A DNA stretch of 10,861 nucleotides from Alphaproteobacteria bacterium (GCA_026421105.1 JAPKDI010000024.1:1-10861); one strand, 5' to 3'; shown: positions 1 through 7,435, numbered from the stretch's first letter. Notes: generated by a model not told the origin, from the sequence alone. Numbers and translations: made by a program.

Positions 1-807
1 GTCGGTGAGGTGGCGCGGCGTCTCGGCCGACCTGATCGTTCGGCCGCGACCCATCTTGTCCGCGGGCTTCTACTCGGCCTCTTTCTTATTGTCTTGGGCG
101 GCGGCGGTGGTGTGCTCGTTGCCGTGGTAGCCGCGGCTATCCCGTTCGGCTGGGCGGTATCTCTGGTGACGATCCTCGTCGTAATTGATCAGCGCACTAT
201 CTTCGCAGCCCTCGGGCGTAGCACGGGTGCAGCCCGCGATGACACCGCCCGTCGCCAATCCGTCGAAAGCGCTGTCCTGCGCTATGCCGAGGGCGTCGTG
301 GCTCTTGCGTTTTGGTATGTCTTGCTCGGCCTTGCTGGCATGTTGATCTATCGCTTGCTTCTTGTTGCGGCGTTGCTGTTCGAACGCCCCGGCGCGGACG
401 ATCGCGGGTTGGGGTTCGTGTGCGTGCGGTTGCACGAAGCGGCGGGCTGGATACCGCTCCGGCTCGCCGGTCTGTTGCTCTCCTTCGCGGCGGCGTTCAT
501 CCCCGGTGCCGGCTTACCACGCGCATTGGCCACTATATTCGGCCACACCCCAGGACGCCGGTCGCGCAGTGCCGCTTGGCCAGTCGCCGCAACCGCTGGC
601 GCGTTGGGAATAGCCCTCGTTGGTCCGCGGCATCTCGATGGGGCTGATCGGGGCGTGACGCCGTGGATAGAACCAGTGGGCGCGCGCGCTCAAGTAACGC
701 CGAACGATGCGCGGCGCGCTTACTATCTCCTGATTGTCGCGTGCGTGCTGAGCGCGCTCTTAGTCTTGCTAGTCGCGATGGTCGAGTTAGCCGGCGGTGC
801 CACTTAA
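1..807 (+). CDS. Divergent CobD/CbiB-family (adenosylcobinamide-phosphate synthase-like) membrane protein, 5' partial
   Basis: CobD/CbiB is a polytopic inner-membrane enzyme that attaches the aminopropanol arm to adenosylcobyric acid late in cobalamin synthesis. Family hallmarks seen here, numbered from the GTG at position 10, are hydrophobic segments near residues 18-58, 97-122 and 238-260, DQRTIFAALG (60-69), EGVVALAFW (94-102), WIPLRLAGLLL (147-157), and a tail with WPVAATAGALG (190-200) followed by GPRHLDG. This tail matches the usual 'WPEAAMAGALG..LGGP..Y.G' block. The frame stays open to the window edge (V-G-E before the GTG), and family members normally have about 30-50 more N-terminal residues including a HPV-W-G motif, so the gene very likely begins outside the window. 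Oddities: the usual 'SLAENxxDG' reads ESAVLRYAEG, the 'N-TxDSMxGH' block is lost (LLLVAALLFERP), and 'SPNAG' reads SRSAA. It may be a paralogue with changed function or an enzyme in decline. Family assignment is fairly sure, catalytic activity is doubtful. Confidence 0.75.
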   Translation, partial: VGEVARRLGRPDRSAATHLVRGLLLGLFLIVLGGGGGVLVAVVAAAIPFGWAVSLVTILVVIDQRTIFAALGRSTGAARDDTARRQSVESAVLRYAEGVVALAFWYVLLGLAGMLIYRLLLVAALLFERPGADDRGLGFVCVRLHEAAGWIPLRLAGLLLSFAAAFIPGAGLPRALATIFGHTPGRRSRSAAWPVAATAGALGIALVGPRHLDGADRGVTPWIEPVGARAQVTPNDARRAYYLLIVACVLSALLVLLVAMVELAGGAT

Positions 808-1497
808 TCGCGGGTGCGGAGCAAGGTATCCAGCGCGCCACTCAAGTCGTCGGCTCCACGATTGTCGATGCAGTTCTTGCAGGCGATGTCTTCGGGTCAA
901 ATTTCGCGGCGATAATACTGGCGGTTCAAACTCTCTCGCACATCAATGCCGGCCCCCTCAAGCGAGGCGCCGACAAATAGTCTTTTTGATTTGGAATGAG
1001 CTTAGAAGTCTGCGCGAAATTTCGTGGTTGTCCCCGCTTCGATGCTAACGCTAATCGGACCCGCTGCGTTGCCCCCATCTGCTCTCAACTTCACCTTGTT
1101 GAGCAACACCGCGTCGACAGCGCGGTAGGTCATGAACACCAGCACAGCTTCAGACGTTTGCACGCCGAATAGCAGGCCGAAGCTATCTGTCCCCGTCGTG
1201 TAAAACACAGGGGCACTCTAGCTATAAAGTTGGCGCGTCATCTGCACCCCAGTACCGCCTTCGCCACCAGTAAAAAGCCGGCCTTTAGCACTCGGGGAAT
1301 GACCTAGGCGCTATGGGTACGACGCATCAGGGATGGCATCGATCCCATATCCGGCTCGACCCGGAAGGCAATCACCGTCAGTTCTGCTTTGTCGACAAGG
1401 TTAGGGGTTCGGCTGGGTGCCGCTGGTGCGCTGCGCTGCCGGCAAACAGAGCCGCAGAAAGGAATATCAATGCACGGGTTATTCTTGGCGCTCTCAT
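804..1497 (-). pseudogene. Decayed SYLF/YSC84-domain (lipid-binding Las17-like) secreted protein gene
   Basis: A complete SYLF-domain protein of about 231 residues can be reconstructed, but only across lesions. An ATG at 1495-1497 follows a good Shine-Dalgarno (AGGAGATA, 1501-1508) and begins a signal peptide, MRAPRITRALIFLSAALFAG. A one-base-type frameshift near 1405-1430 leads to NLVDKAELTVIAF and EPDMGSM, then TAG at 1304-1306, then VIPRVLKAGFLL. A second frameshift near the T run at about 1272-1285 leads to GGEGGTGVQM, then TAG at 1218-1220. FYTTGTDSFGLLFGVQTSE follows, then VLVFMT, KLRADGGNAAGP and TAA at 1002-1004. The C-terminus continues with LFVGASLEGAGIDVRESLNR and YYRREI, TGA at 897-899, and PEDI and GADDLSGAL, ending at TAA 804-806. 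Each piece aligns in order with the family pattern (K-ADI-SYSRSKGLFAG-SLEG). Known members are periplasmic or lipid-associated, with poorly defined roles. The gene is convergent with the CobD-like gene, and the two stops overlap. Three different stop codons plus two frameshifts argue against recoding. Confidence 0.85.
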
Positions 1498-1645
1498 CGT
1501 TATCTCCTAAAGCCGAACCGGTATCATCGAGCACCTCTATGCTGGTTTTACGGCCCCCGAATCGCACCCCGGATAAGTGGTCCTCGGATGGCCCCACCAC
1601 CCTTCGTTGCCGCTGCGCGGGCACGGCGATAGGCTCCGCCGAGAT
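1498..1645. other. Gap between the SYLF pseudogene and regB
   Basis: This short stretch lies between two divergent starts and must hold any regB promoter, plus the ribosome binding site of the dead SYLF gene at its left edge (1501-1508). I see no convincing -35/-10 pair, hairpin or small ORF. The regB frame stays open through 1577-1645 and could be read from a GTG at 1577, but the residues it would add do not look like the family's N-terminus. Confidence 0.4.
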
Positions 1646-2968
1646 ATGGTCGATGAACCCAACAGCATGGCGCCGGCAAAATTAAGCGGTCTCGCCTCGT
1701 CCGCGATCGAAGGCGGGCGCCTGCGCTTGCAAACCCTGGTGCTGATTCGGTGGATCGCTCTATTGGGACAGGCTTTGGCAATTGTTGTCGTGAAGTTCGG
1801 CCTGGGTTTTGATATGGCCTTTGTGCCCGCCCTTTTGGTCGTTGCCGTTTCAATTGGGCTGAACACGGTCTTGACCCTGCGCTACGCGCCCACCACCCGG
1901 CTCAGCGATCTCCAAGCCGCGCTCTACCTCGCCTACGACACACTCCAACTGGCAATCTTGCTCTACCTGACCGGCGGTATCGAGAATCCGTTTTCGATGC
2001 TGATGCTGGTTCCGGTCACCGTCTCGGCAACGGTTCTCAGTTTGCGCAGCACCGTTCTTCTAGGCGTCCTAAGCCTCGCATGTCTCAGCATCGTGACCAT
2101 CAATCATCAAGCCCTGCCATGGCACGGTGATGGTCTGGCTCTGCCGGGCTTGTATGTCGCAGGGATCTGGATTGCGCTGGTCCTTGGGATGGGGTTCATC
2201 ACCGTCTATGCCTGGCGCGTCGCCGCTGAGGCACGCCGGATGTCTGATGCGCTTGGTGAAATCCAGTTGGCGCTGGCCCGCGAGCAGCAACTCTCTTCCT
2301 TAGGTGGCCTTGCCGCGGCGGCGGCGCACGAACTGGGCACGCCGCTCTCAACGATCACGCTTGTGGCGCGCGAAATGCGACGCGAGGCCGAAGACGGTAC
2401 GGCACTTGCCGATGATATGGACCTGCTCTTGCGCGAGACCGAACGCTGTCGCGAGATCCTCGCTGAACTATCGCGCGACCCACGCCGCGAAGGCGGGTCT
2501 CCCTTCGAACAATTGGCGCTGCCTGCGTTAGTCGACTCTATCGCCGCACCGCTGCGTAAGGCCACTTCATCAATCGAGATTACCGAGTGTATCGCATCGG
2601 GGCTAACGATGCCGATCGTTCGCACGAGCCCAGAAATCCGCCATGGTTTGAGCAACGTAATTGAAAACGCGACCGACTTCGCAGCCACTCGTGTCGATGT
2701 CACGATCACGGTCTCGCCCAACATTGTGGCACTGGTGATTGCCGACGACGGGCCGGGGTTCGCGCACACCGTGCTGGGCGACTTGGGTGAGCCTTATGTC
2801 TCGACGCGCCGCGCCGACGGCGGAATGGGCCTTGGTCTCTTTATCGCCAAAACGCTGCTTGAGCGCACTGGTGCGCAGGTGACATTTCATAACGCCGTAT
2901 CGGGCGGCGCCAAGGTTGCGATTCGATGGCCGCGTGACATACTTAGCGCCACGGAAATGGCCCCATGA
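1646..2968 (+). CDS. regB: RegB/PrrB/ActS-family redox-sensing membrane histidine kinase
   Basis: RegB autophosphorylates on a histidine and passes the phosphate to RegA. In the family, kinase activity is inhibited by oxidised ubiquinone and by oxidation of a conserved cysteine, so the pair reports respiratory redox state. With the ATG at 1646 the protein is 440 residues. A short cytoplasmic N-terminus leads to LRLQTLVLIRW and about six membrane helices (roughly residues 30-190). The quinone-responsive GGIENPF motif is at 110-116, the H-box AAAAHELGTPLSTI has phospho-acceptor His228, and the redox cysteine is Cys268 in ERCREIL. The N-box NVIENA is at 337-342, with ATP-lid glycine boxes DDGPGF (367-372) and GGMGLGLF (392-399). 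The 40-residue distance from His to Cys equals that of Rhodobacter RegB (His225, Cys265), which favours this start. A GTG at 1577 (463 aa) or an ATG at 1667 (433 aa) are alternatives, and no start has a strong Shine-Dalgarno. The gene overlaps regA by ATGA. Confidence 0.93.
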   Translation: MVDEPNSMAPAKLSGLASSAIEGGRLRLQTLVLIRWIALLGQALAIVVVKFGLGFDMAFVPALLVVAVSIGLNTVLTLRYAPTTRLSDLQAALYLAYDTLQLAILLYLTGGIENPFSMLMLVPVTVSATVLSLRSTVLLGVLSLACLSIVTINHQALPWHGDGLALPGLYVAGIWIALVLGMGFITVYAWRVAAEARRMSDALGEIQLALAREQQLSSLGGLAAAAAHELGTPLSTITLVAREMRREAEDGTALADDMDLLLRETERCREILAELSRDPRREGGSPFEQLALPALVDSIAAPLRKATSSIEITECIASGLTMPIVRTSPEIRHGLSNVIENATDFAATRVDVTITVSPNIVALVIADDGPGFAHTVLGDLGEPYVSTRRADGGMGLGLFIAKTLLERTGAQVTFHNAVSGGAKVAIRWPRDILSATEMAP

Positions 2969-3519
2969 CCAACACCCTGCCTCTGCAAACCGCGACAGAC
3001 CGACGCCTACTCATCGTCGATGATGATCCCATATTCCGCGATCGTCTTGCGCGTGCCATGGAAAAGCGCGGCTTCGTTGTCGCCACCGCGGCCAACGAAG
3101 AGGGTGCCGCCGAAGCGATCACCCAACACCAACCCACGCATGCCGTGCTCGACCTACGCCTTGAAAAAGGATTTGGTCTCGACATTGTGCCGATGGTCCG
3201 GGCGCAAAACCCCGACGCGCGGATTGTCATTCTTACGGGCTACGGCAACATCGCCACGGCCGTCGCCGCTGTCAAAGCGGGCGCGGTCGACTACCTCGCC
3301 AAGCCCGCCGATGCCGATGAGATCGAAGATGCCCTGCTCGCCGCCGGTGGCGACAAGCCACCGCCGCCAGAGCAGCCCATGACACCTGACCGCGTGCGGT
3401 GGGAGCACATCCAACGCATATACGAGCTATGCGATCGCAACGTTTCTGAAACCGCGCGGCGGCTGAACATGCACCGCCGCACCCTCCAACGCATTCTGGC
3501 CAAGCGCTCACCGCATTAA
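2965..3519 (+). CDS. regA: RegA/PrrA/ActR-family response regulator with Fis-type HTH
   Basis: This is the DNA-binding partner of RegB and a global regulator of redox, respiratory and often photosynthetic or nitrogen and carbon fixation genes in alphaproteobacteria. The protein has 184 residues, the usual length. The receiver domain (about 13-127) has the acidic pair in LLIVDDDP (D19-D21), phospho-acceptor Asp63 in VLDLRL, Thr91 in ILTGYG and Lys113 in LAKPADADE. The typical proline linker PPPPEQP is at 132-138. The C-terminal Fis-type helix-turn-helix (about 143-181) includes YELCDRNVSETARRLNMHRR, which is almost invariant in the family. The start codon overlaps the regB stop (ATGA), implying translational coupling. 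The senC and hvrA genes that often accompany regA in Rhodobacter are not present here; the neighbours downstream are LPS heptose genes instead. Confidence 0.95.
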   Translation: MTNTLPLQTATDRRLLIVDDDPIFRDRLARAMEKRGFVVATAANEEGAAEAITQHQPTHAVLDLRLEKGFGLDIVPMVRAQNPDARIVILTGYGNIATAVAAVKAGAVDYLAKPADADEIEDALLAAGGDKPPPPEQPMTPDRVRWEHIQRIYELCDRNVSETARRLNMHRRTLQRILAKRSPH

Positions 3520-3576
3520 TCGGCGGCGAAATATGCTTGAATTAGTGGAACTTAGCGGGACTCGCCGGTATAACCC

Positions 3577-5049
3577 GTGAGCAGGATGACCGACCAAAAC
3601 AGGCTTGCACGGCAGGTTGCCGCCCTTGCAGACGCCCACGTTCTCGTGGTCGGTGACCTGATGCTCGACCGCTTCGTATCGGGCAGTGTCGACCGGATTT
3701 CCCCTGAAGCTCCCATCCCCGTGTTTCAAATCAAAGACCAGCACCCGATGCCGGGTGGCGCTGGCAATGTGGCGGCCAACGTGGTGGCCCTCGGCGGCAC
3801 AGCCACGCTGATTGGTGTCACCGGCGATGATGAAGCCGGCCAGATCCTCACAAGTCTGCTTGGCGATCAGCCGGGGCTTGTGGCGAGCACCGTTGTCGAT
3901 GCAACACGCCCGACCAGTGTGAAAACCCGCTACGTTGCCCAGGGCCAACAAGTCCTGCGGGCTGATAGCGAAGAACGCCACGCCATCGGTGCGGATGTCG
4001 CCGTGCAACTTCTCCAGATGATCGACGCTTCCTTGCCTGAAGTTGGCGCGCTTGTTCTGTCGGACTACGGCAAAGGTGTTCTTACGCCTGATATATTACG
4101 CCAGATCATCGACAAGGCCGCAGCGCGGAACATCTCCGTGGTGGTTGACCCGTATGGCCGCGACTTTGCCCGCTACAAGCAGGCCGGTTACGTCTCGCCC
4201 AACCGCGCAGAACTCGCCGAAGCCAGTGGCGTTCTCGCCGACACGACCGAACAAATCTTAGCGGCCGCACAACAGGTGATGGATTTATCCGGCGTCGCGT
4301 CGATGTTGGTCACGCGCAGTGAAGATGGCATGTCGTTAATCACACACGACGGCATCGCCACGCACTTCTCGGCCGAGGCGCGCGAGGTCTATGACGTTTC
4401 CGGTGCAGGGGACACGGTTGTTGCCGCGTTCGCTGCGGCATTGGCTGTCGGCGGCACGCCAACTGCTGCAGCCGCGCTGGCTAATACCGCTGCCAGCATC
4501 GTGGTCACCAAGGCTGGCACCGCGACGGTCTCGGCCGCTGAGCTTATGGCCCATACCCATGAGGCCGACCTCAAGGCCAGCGACGCCAAAGTTCGCCCAC
4601 TCGATGAAGCGTTGCGCGTTGTTGCAGGGTGGCGGGAACGCGGCTTGCGTGTGGGTTTCACCAACGGCGCATTTGATTTGCTGCATCCCGGGCACATCGC
4701 GTCTTTGTCGCAGGCCAAAAGCCATTGTGACCGCCTTGTGGTGGCGCTTAACAGCGACGCCTCGGTACGTGGGCTCAAAGGGCCGAGCCGGCCGATCCAA
4801 AACGAAACCGCCCGCGCAATGGTGTTGGGTGCGATGGGTCAAGTAGACCTTGTCGTCGCTTTCGAGGACGAAACCCCTCTTTCATTGATCAAAGAAATCC
4901 GGCCCGATGTCCTGGTGAAGGGCGGTGATTACAGTCTCGATGAAGTCGTTGGTGCCGATATCGTCCAGGCCTATGGGGGCACCGTGCTTCTGGCTGACTA
5001 CATTGATGGCCACAGCACCACACGTACCGTGTCTCGGATGGTGAGCTAA
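3577..5049 (+). CDS. hldE: Bifunctional heptose 7-phosphate kinase / heptose 1-phosphate adenylyltransferase
   Basis: HldE (RfaE) is a cytoplasmic enzyme that phosphorylates D-glycero-D-manno-heptose 7-phosphate at C1. After removal of the 7-phosphate by GmhB, it adenylylates the product to ADP-D,D-heptose for the LPS inner core. The 490-residue length fits the fused form. The N-terminal PfkB/ribokinase domain (about 1-330) shows VVGDLMLDRF (24-33), ISPEAPIPV, GGAGNVAANV (60-69), VSPNRAEL and the catalytic DVSGAGDT (273-280, Asp279). The C-terminal nucleotidyltransferase domain (about 340-490) shows FTNGAFDLLHPGH (361-373, HxGH type), LNSDASVRGLKGPSRPI and VKGGDY with a C-terminal GHSTTR. The chosen start is GTG 3577; ATG at 3586 is equally possible, and neither has a strong Shine-Dalgarno. 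It lies 57 bp after regA and 3 bp before hldD, so hldE and hldD are surely one unit and regA may be part of it. Confidence 0.95.
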   Translation: MSRMTDQNRLARQVAALADAHVLVVGDLMLDRFVSGSVDRISPEAPIPVFQIKDQHPMPGGAGNVAANVVALGGTATLIGVTGDDEAGQILTSLLGDQPGLVASTVVDATRPTSVKTRYVAQGQQVLRADSEERHAIGADVAVQLLQMIDASLPEVGALVLSDYGKGVLTPDILRQIIDKAAARNISVVVDPYGRDFARYKQAGYVSPNRAELAEASGVLADTTEQILAAAQQVMDLSGVASMLVTRSEDGMSLITHDGIATHFSAEAREVYDVSGAGDTVVAAFAAALAVGGTPTAAAALANTAASIVVTKAGTATVSAAELMAHTHEADLKASDAKVRPLDEALRVVAGWRERGLRVGFTNGAFDLLHPGHIASLSQAKSHCDRLVVALNSDASVRGLKGPSRPIQNETARAMVLGAMGQVDLVVAFEDETPLSLIKEIRPDVLVKGGDYSLDEVVGADIVQAYGGTVLLADYIDGHSTTRTVSRMVS

Positions 5050-5052
5050 CTT

Positions 5053-6039
5053 ATGATCGTAGTCACCGGCGGCGCCGGCTTTATTGGATCAAACGTGGTT
5101 GCCGCGCTCGCCGCCAAAGGTGATCGCGAGGTCGTTATTTGTGATGTCTTCGGCAACAACGACAAATGGCTGAATGTCGCGAAGCATGAACTCGCAGGGG
5201 TGATCTCGCCGCCTGACCTAATAGACTTTCTCAATTCCAAAAGCTTCCAGATGGAAGCCATCATTCACTTGGGCGCGGTGACAGATACCACCGAGACCGA
5301 TGTTGACCTCATTTTGCACAACAATTTCAAGTTCTCACTCACGCTGTGGGACTGGTGTGCGCGGAACAAGGCCGCGTTCATTTATGCCTCATCGGCGGCG
5401 ACTTATGGTGATGGTAGCCAGGGTTTCGAAGATGGCGACAGTGCGTCGGAGCTTTCACGCCTTCGGCCGCTCAACCCCTACGGCTGGAGCAAGCACCTTT
5501 TCGATCGTCGCGTTGCACGGATCATGGCGGGACGGCTCCCTGCTCCCGAAAAATGGGCGGGGCTGAAGTTCTTCAACGTTTTCGGCCCCAACGAGTACCA
5601 CAAGGGCCGCATGTCATCGGTCGCGCTGCAGGTCCACAATAGTATTTTGACCGGGGAACCGGTGCGGCTGTTTCGCTCGCATAACCCTGACTACGAAGAC
5701 GGTGGGCAGATGCGCGATTTTATTTATGTGGAAGACTGTGTCGCCGCGATAGAATGGATTCTCGACCAAGACGCGATGACGGGGCTTTATAACTTGGGCA
5801 CCGGCGAGGCGCGCAGCTTTATCGATATGGCCTCCGCCGTCGCGGACGCGATGGGGGAGGAGCTAAACGTCGACTGGGTCGACACCCCGGCCGACCTGCG
5901 CGACAAATACCAATACTTCACCGAAGCCAAGATGGATCGCTTACGAGAAGCGGGTTTCTGCCGCACCTTCACGTCACTCGAAGATGGCGTAAAGCGCTAC
6001 GTCCAGCAATTCCTTTCCAAGTCCGATCCGTACCGTTAA
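5053..6039 (+). CDS. hldD: ADP-L-glycero-D-manno-heptose 6-epimerase
   Basis: HldD (RfaD) converts ADP-D-glycero-D-manno-heptose to the L-glycero epimer used by LPS core heptosyltransferases. It is a cytoplasmic extended short-chain dehydrogenase with bound NADP. The protein is 328 residues long, normal for the family. It has an N-terminal Rossmann motif GGAGFIGSN (6-14), ICDVFGNNDKW (29-39), HLGAVTDTTETD (72-83), YASSAATYGDG (111-121), the catalytic YGWSK (Tyr143, Lys147), FFNVFGPNEYHKGRMSS (173-189, with Lys184 at the place of the second catalytic base) and MRDFIYVEDCV (220-230). The ATG lies 3 bp after the hldE stop, and a GGTGAG in the end of hldE can serve as ribosome binding site. HldE and HldD provide consecutive steps. 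The gene ends 5 bp from the stop of the convergent cupin gene, with no visible terminator between them. Confidence 0.96.
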   Translation: MIVVTGGAGFIGSNVVAALAAKGDREVVICDVFGNNDKWLNVAKHELAGVISPPDLIDFLNSKSFQMEAIIHLGAVTDTTETDVDLILHNNFKFSLTLWDWCARNKAAFIYASSAATYGDGSQGFEDGDSASELSRLRPLNPYGWSKHLFDRRVARIMAGRLPAPEKWAGLKFFNVFGPNEYHKGRMSSVALQVHNSILTGEPVRLFRSHNPDYEDGGQMRDFIYVEDCVAAIEWILDQDAMTGLYNLGTGEARSFIDMASAVADAMGEELNVDWVDTPADLRDKYQYFTEAKMDRLREAGFCRTFTSLEDGVKRYVQQFLSKSDPYR

Positions 6040-6044
6040 GGCGT

Positions 6045-6419
6045 TTACCAGGTCTTCACCGGCGGCGACTTGACCTCTACCTGAACAGATTCTTCCAACG
6101 CCTCGGACCAATGCGGCACCCCTTTGGGGTGAAACCACGTATCGCCCGGGTTGGCGATGGCTTCTTCGCCGCCGATCCACAGCTTGAGTTTGCCAGACAC
6201 CAAGTGACAAGACGTCTCGTGGTCGTCGTGCTGGTGGATTGGGTCGCGCATGCCCTTGGGTCGGGTAATTGACAGCATCAACATGCTGTTGCTCTTCATC
6301 ACCACTTTGACCTCAACGGGATTGTCGAGCGTTTGCCCCTCGACCTTTTCGATCATATCGATCGGTGCGTCGCCGCCCGGCATGAAGGTGCGGTTGAAGT
6401 TGTCGATTGTGCTCGGCAT
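6045..6419 (-). CDS. Small single-domain cupin protein
   Basis: This 124-residue protein consists of one cupin beta-barrel. Cupin motif 1 is seen as GMRDPIHQHDDHETSCHLVSG with candidate metal ligands His62, His64 and Glu68. Motif 2 is PGDTWFHPKGVPHW with His103. All ligands for a mononuclear metal site are therefore present. The family includes dioxygenases, isomerases, sugar epimerases and ligand-binding sensors, and nothing here singles out a substrate. There is no signal peptide, so it is probably cytoplasmic. It starts 2 bp after the stop of the nitrile hydratase beta-like gene and is the last gene of the minus-strand series, ending nose to nose with hldD. By context it probably acts in the same pathway as the two hydrolases upstream. 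Confidence 0.85.
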   Translation of the reverse strand: MPSTIDNFNRTFMPGGDAPIDMIEKVEGQTLDNPVEVKVVMKSNSMLMLSITRPKGMRDPIHQHDDHETSCHLVSGKLKLWIGGEEAIANPGDTWFHPKGVPHWSEALEESVQVEVKSPPVKTW

Positions 6420-6421
6420 GA

Positions 6422-6730
6422 CTAAGCCTCCATTTTATGGCGCACCACTTCGATGCGCTCGTCGATTTCGGTCTCGATCAACGTGCCTTGTTCCACGAGC
6501 ACGGCACGTATTGCCAGCAACCAACTTTCGGCATAACTGCGGCTCGAATCTTCGTGCTCGGCATAGAATTCTACCGCGCGTTTATGCAGCGCCGAATTGT
6601 AGGGCCCGGTGGCCTGTCCTGTTATCAGCGACAAGATCGCATCTACGCGTTTGTCGAACCACGTCGGTTCGCCGTCAGTACGATCAGTCGGTCGCGGGAC
6701 GTTGAGATTATCGTTGGTCGCGCCGGTCAC
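6422..6730 (-). CDS. Small protein resembling the N-terminal domain of nitrile hydratase / thiocyanate hydrolase beta subunits
   Basis: A 102-residue protein starting with GTG at 6730, which overlaps the stop of the isochorismatase-like gene (GTGA). Its second half (SYAESWLLAIRAVLVEQGT, residues 65-83, then an acidic helix to the end) resembles the 'SYYE-WL-A---LLVEKG-IT--E' segment of nitrile hydratase beta subunits and the 'YYGRWLL-AARILVDK' segment of thiocyanate hydrolase ScnB. WFDKRVDAILSLI (24-36) also fits the helical N-terminal part. The C-terminal SH3-like half of a full beta subunit is absent, as in ScnB. No alpha-type subunit with its Cys-rich metal-claw motif is encoded in this window, so the partner is unknown. 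It may form a complex encoded elsewhere or have another role. The gene is clearly part of the surrounding operon; the family call is from remembered motifs and moderate. Confidence 0.6.
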   Translation of the reverse strand: MTGATNDNLNVPRPTDRTDGEPTWFDKRVDAILSLITGQATGPYNSALHKRAVEFYAEHEDSSRSYAESWLLAIRAVLVEQGTLIETEIDERIEVVRHKMEA

Positions 6731-7428
6731 TCCGCTGCCGCCTGGGCAGCCGCAGGTACCAGCCGCGACAGCACCTCATCAGTTGTCATCACATCAACGA
6801 AACCAAAGACGTTACTCAGCGCAGAATTATGGTGGTTGTCGTCGTGCGCCGCGTTGGCGTCCGAGACCATGATGGTTTTATAGTTCAGCATCATCCCATC
6901 TCGCGCGGTTGATTCGCAGCACACATTGGTTTCCGTGCCCGTTATCACGATGGTGTCGATCCCGCGTGCCTGCAAATCAGCATGTAGGGTCGAGGCATCG
7001 GCGATGAACGGGCTAAACCGGTCTTTCTCTACAGTCAGATCACCCGGTTTGACTACGAGATGGGGATGCAAAGCGTGGCCCCATCCGCCCGGGCCCAGCC
7101 CGCTCAGCAAGCGCTCGCGCACGGGCGGCGAACAAAACTCGTGAAACATTGTGGACCAAGATTTGGTCGTCTCTTCGGTAAATGTTGTGATAATCCATAC
7201 AACGGTGCCCCCTGACGTGCGCACTCCGTCGGCCAACTGGTTCACTGCCGGCACGATATCATTCGTGTTCTGCCCGCCAGACGTTTCGGGATCACAAAAA
7301 AAGCCCTGCACGTCGACCACAATTAGCGCGGTGCGCCTGGCTTCTAGTGTCTCAAAAATGTGGTCCCGCCCACCGCGGCGCTTCTTCATGCGCTCGACAA
7401 GGCCAGGAAACAATGTCGTGTCGTGCAT
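6727..7428 (-). CDS. Isochorismatase-like cysteine hydrolase (amidohydrolase)
   Basis: Members of this alpha/beta-fold family hydrolyse amides or vinyl ethers, for example nicotinamide, N-carbamoylsarcosine, maleamate, biuret and isochorismate. The protein is 233 residues long. The catalytic triad is intact: Asp39 in LIVVDVQGFF, Lys135 in VEKDRFSPF, and a nucleophile Cys170 in GTETNVCCESTARD (Cys171 is adjacent), with an ITGTE stretch that carries the family's cis-peptide position. The N-terminal extension (1-30) and the HDDNHHNSAL segment near 195-204 are typical of the cysteine-hydrolase subgroup rather than true isochorismatase. A strong Shine-Dalgarno (AGGAGGA) lies 7 bp before the ATG. 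It sits between an MBL-fold hydrolase gene 52 bp upstream and a nitrile hydratase beta-like gene overlapping by 4 bp. An amide substrate is the natural guess, and nicotinamidase is possible given nadAC upstream, but the sequence alone does not fix it. Confidence 0.88.
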   Translation of the reverse strand: MHDTTLFPGLVERMKKRRGGRDHIFETLEARRTALIVVDVQGFFCDPETSGGQNTNDIVPAVNQLADGVRTSGGTVVWIITTFTEETTKSWSTMFHEFCSPPVRERLLSGLGPGGWGHALHPHLVVKPGDLTVEKDRFSPFIADASTLHADLQARGIDTIVITGTETNVCCESTARDGMMLNYKTIMVSDANAAHDDNHHNSALSNVFGFVDVMTTDEVLSRLVPAAAQAAAE

Positions 7429-7435
7429 CGCTTAG

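Noticed and set aside
1577..1645. N-terminal extension of regB from a GTG at 1577
   Set aside because: The 23 added residues do not look like RegB N-termini, and the start at 1646 puts the His and Cys sites close to the numbering of known RegB proteins.
2206..2769. Minus-strand frame of 187 codons inside regB
   Set aside because: It is Ser/Arg/Ala-rich, as expected for the reverse reading of the kinase gene, and has no domain or ribosome binding site.
3520..3576. CGGCGA and TCGCCG repeats in the regA-hldE gap as a terminator
   Set aside because: The arms are only 6 bp and about 35 bases apart with no T run after them, so a terminator is not supported.
3508..4008. Minus-strand frame of 166 codons over the start of hldE
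   Set aside because: It runs against conserved HldE coding sequence and its product has no known motif.
4336..4842. Long minus-strand frame of 168 codons inside hldE
   Set aside because: It is a shadow of a strongly conserved gene in high-G+C DNA and shows no recognisable domain.
6040..6044. Bidirectional terminator between hldD and the cupin gene
   Set aside because: Only 5 bp separate the two stops and I see no hairpin with a T run on either side.
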